Assembly: GCA_014896295.1 (NCBI GenBank)
Contig: JADBKR010000002.1
Location: 62,001-126,000 of the forward strand
Reading direction: 5' to 3'
Origin: Limnochordaceae bacterium
GTDB taxonomy: Bacteria > Bacillota > Limnochordia > Limnochordales > Geochordaceae
Length of the DNA stretch: 64,000 nucleotides
Shown here: positions 63,723 through 64,000 of the stretch, in pieces
Layout of the letters: every line of letters starts with the position of its first letter
Position numbering within the stretch: position 1 is the first letter of the stretch
Made by a program: the position numbers and the translations under genes
The notes under the pieces: generated by a model
Database searches by the model: none
Told to the model about the DNA's origin: nothing
What the model saw: only the letters and a program-made list of their open reading frames with translations

Positions 63723-64000
63723 CTACCCTTGCCCGTCCCGGGACGGGCCCGACTCGCGCGCTCCGGCCTCGGCCAGGAGCTGGCCGACGACCTCCTTCGC
63801 CTCCTGGGGGGTTTCGATCCAGGGCATCATGGAGCGCAGCCGCCGGCCCACTTCCTCGATGGGGTGCCGCGCCTGCGCGTAGCGCAGAGCGTTCATGACG
63901 GGGCGGCCTGCCTGGTTCTCCAGGATCCACTCCCTGGCGAAGCGGCCCGAGCGGATCTCCTCGAGCACCGACCTCATGCTCTGGCGCACGTGATCGTCGA
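63723..64000 (-). CDS. ilvC: Ketol-acid reductoisomerase, C-terminal part (5' partial)
   Basis: About 92 C-terminal residues in a frame that continues past base 64000. [19 protein letters not shown] and [12 protein letters not shown] are the characteristic C-terminal helical-domain sequences of IlvC, followed by [17 protein letters not shown]. It reduces acetohydroxy acids in valine, leucine and isoleucine synthesis. It lies 54 bp upstream of the aminotransferase gene, so the ilv-ser-leu genes probably form one long transcript. Confidence 0.9.
   Translation of the reverse strand, partial: DDHVRQSMRSVLEEIRSGRFAREWILENQAGRPVMNALRYAQARHPIEEVGRRLRSMMPWIETPQEAKEVVGQLLAEAGARESGPSRDGQG

Noticed and set aside
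1-64000. tRNA, rRNA, CRISPR arrays, insertion sequences, prophage genes, T-box leaders
   Set aside because: None was recognised on either strand; the only structured RNA with convincing conserved features is the glmS ribozyme.

Overview
The window is a dense, very GC-rich bacterial chromosome segment made almost entirely of housekeeping and biosynthetic operons. Several markers point to a spore-forming member of the Bacillota: an alpha/beta-type small acid-soluble spore protein (52750-53097), a glmS ribozyme (32781-32921), the glmS/glmM/acpS/alr/nnr cell-envelope block, and a GlnR-like regulator next to a Bacillus-type glutamine synthetase. Both ABC substrate-binding proteins have Sec signal peptides without a lipobox cysteine, and the first (partial) protein ends in Phe like an outer-membrane barrel. 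This fits a diderm, high-GC lineage such as Limnochordia; that placement is inference. No tRNA, rRNA, CRISPR array, insertion sequence or prophage was seen.

Layout. 1-3548 (+): end of a possible barrel protein, then a type IV pilus/pseudopilin operon with its prepilin peptidase. 3692-4633 (-): PflX-like radical SAM protein. 4993-6147 (+): a protein of four Clp-N type segments plus a ribbon-helix-helix segment. 6104-21008 (-): pcrA, a nearly complete histidine operon (hisZ, RCKP zinc-ribbon protein, hisG, D, B, H, A, F, IE), and upstream of it a sugar-type ABC transporter without ATPase, together with a secreted CehA/McbA PHP-fold protein. 21140-25721 (-): glnR-like, glnA, moaC, hpt, guaA. 25880-28832: divergent alr and birA-bioY around a probable BirA operator. 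28777-36374 (-): GH13 enzyme, glmM, glmS ribozyme, glmS, acpS, nnr. 36629-43371 (+): M42 peptidase, strong terminator, then an NDP-sugar pyrophosphorylase/mutase fusion, a glycosyltransferase and a GH57 enzyme, probably an alpha-glucan or related polysaccharide module. 43443-46453 (+): leader peptide, NarL-type two-component system and a membrane protein. 46781-52644 (+): oligopeptide ABC operon oppABCDF. 52750-56187 (-): SASP, phoU, phoR, phoP. 56156-64000 (-): leuB, leuD, leuC, leuA, serA, class V aminotransferase and the 3' end of ilvC.

Two points matter most. First, the oppA-like protein is a clean circular permutant: after its signal peptide it carries the normally C-terminal ~160 residues of OppA, followed by the normally N-terminal ~365 residues, with nothing duplicated or missing. 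Second, seven conserved genes (hisIE, hisD, cehA-like, guaA, alr, glmM and twice in the aminotransferase) are each interrupted by an indel of one base (one or two in glmM), mostly in runs of G or C. Correcting the indel restores a normal full-length protein every time, so these are most likely sequencing or assembly errors rather than pseudogenes. Coordinates of those genes are given for the whole restored gene.
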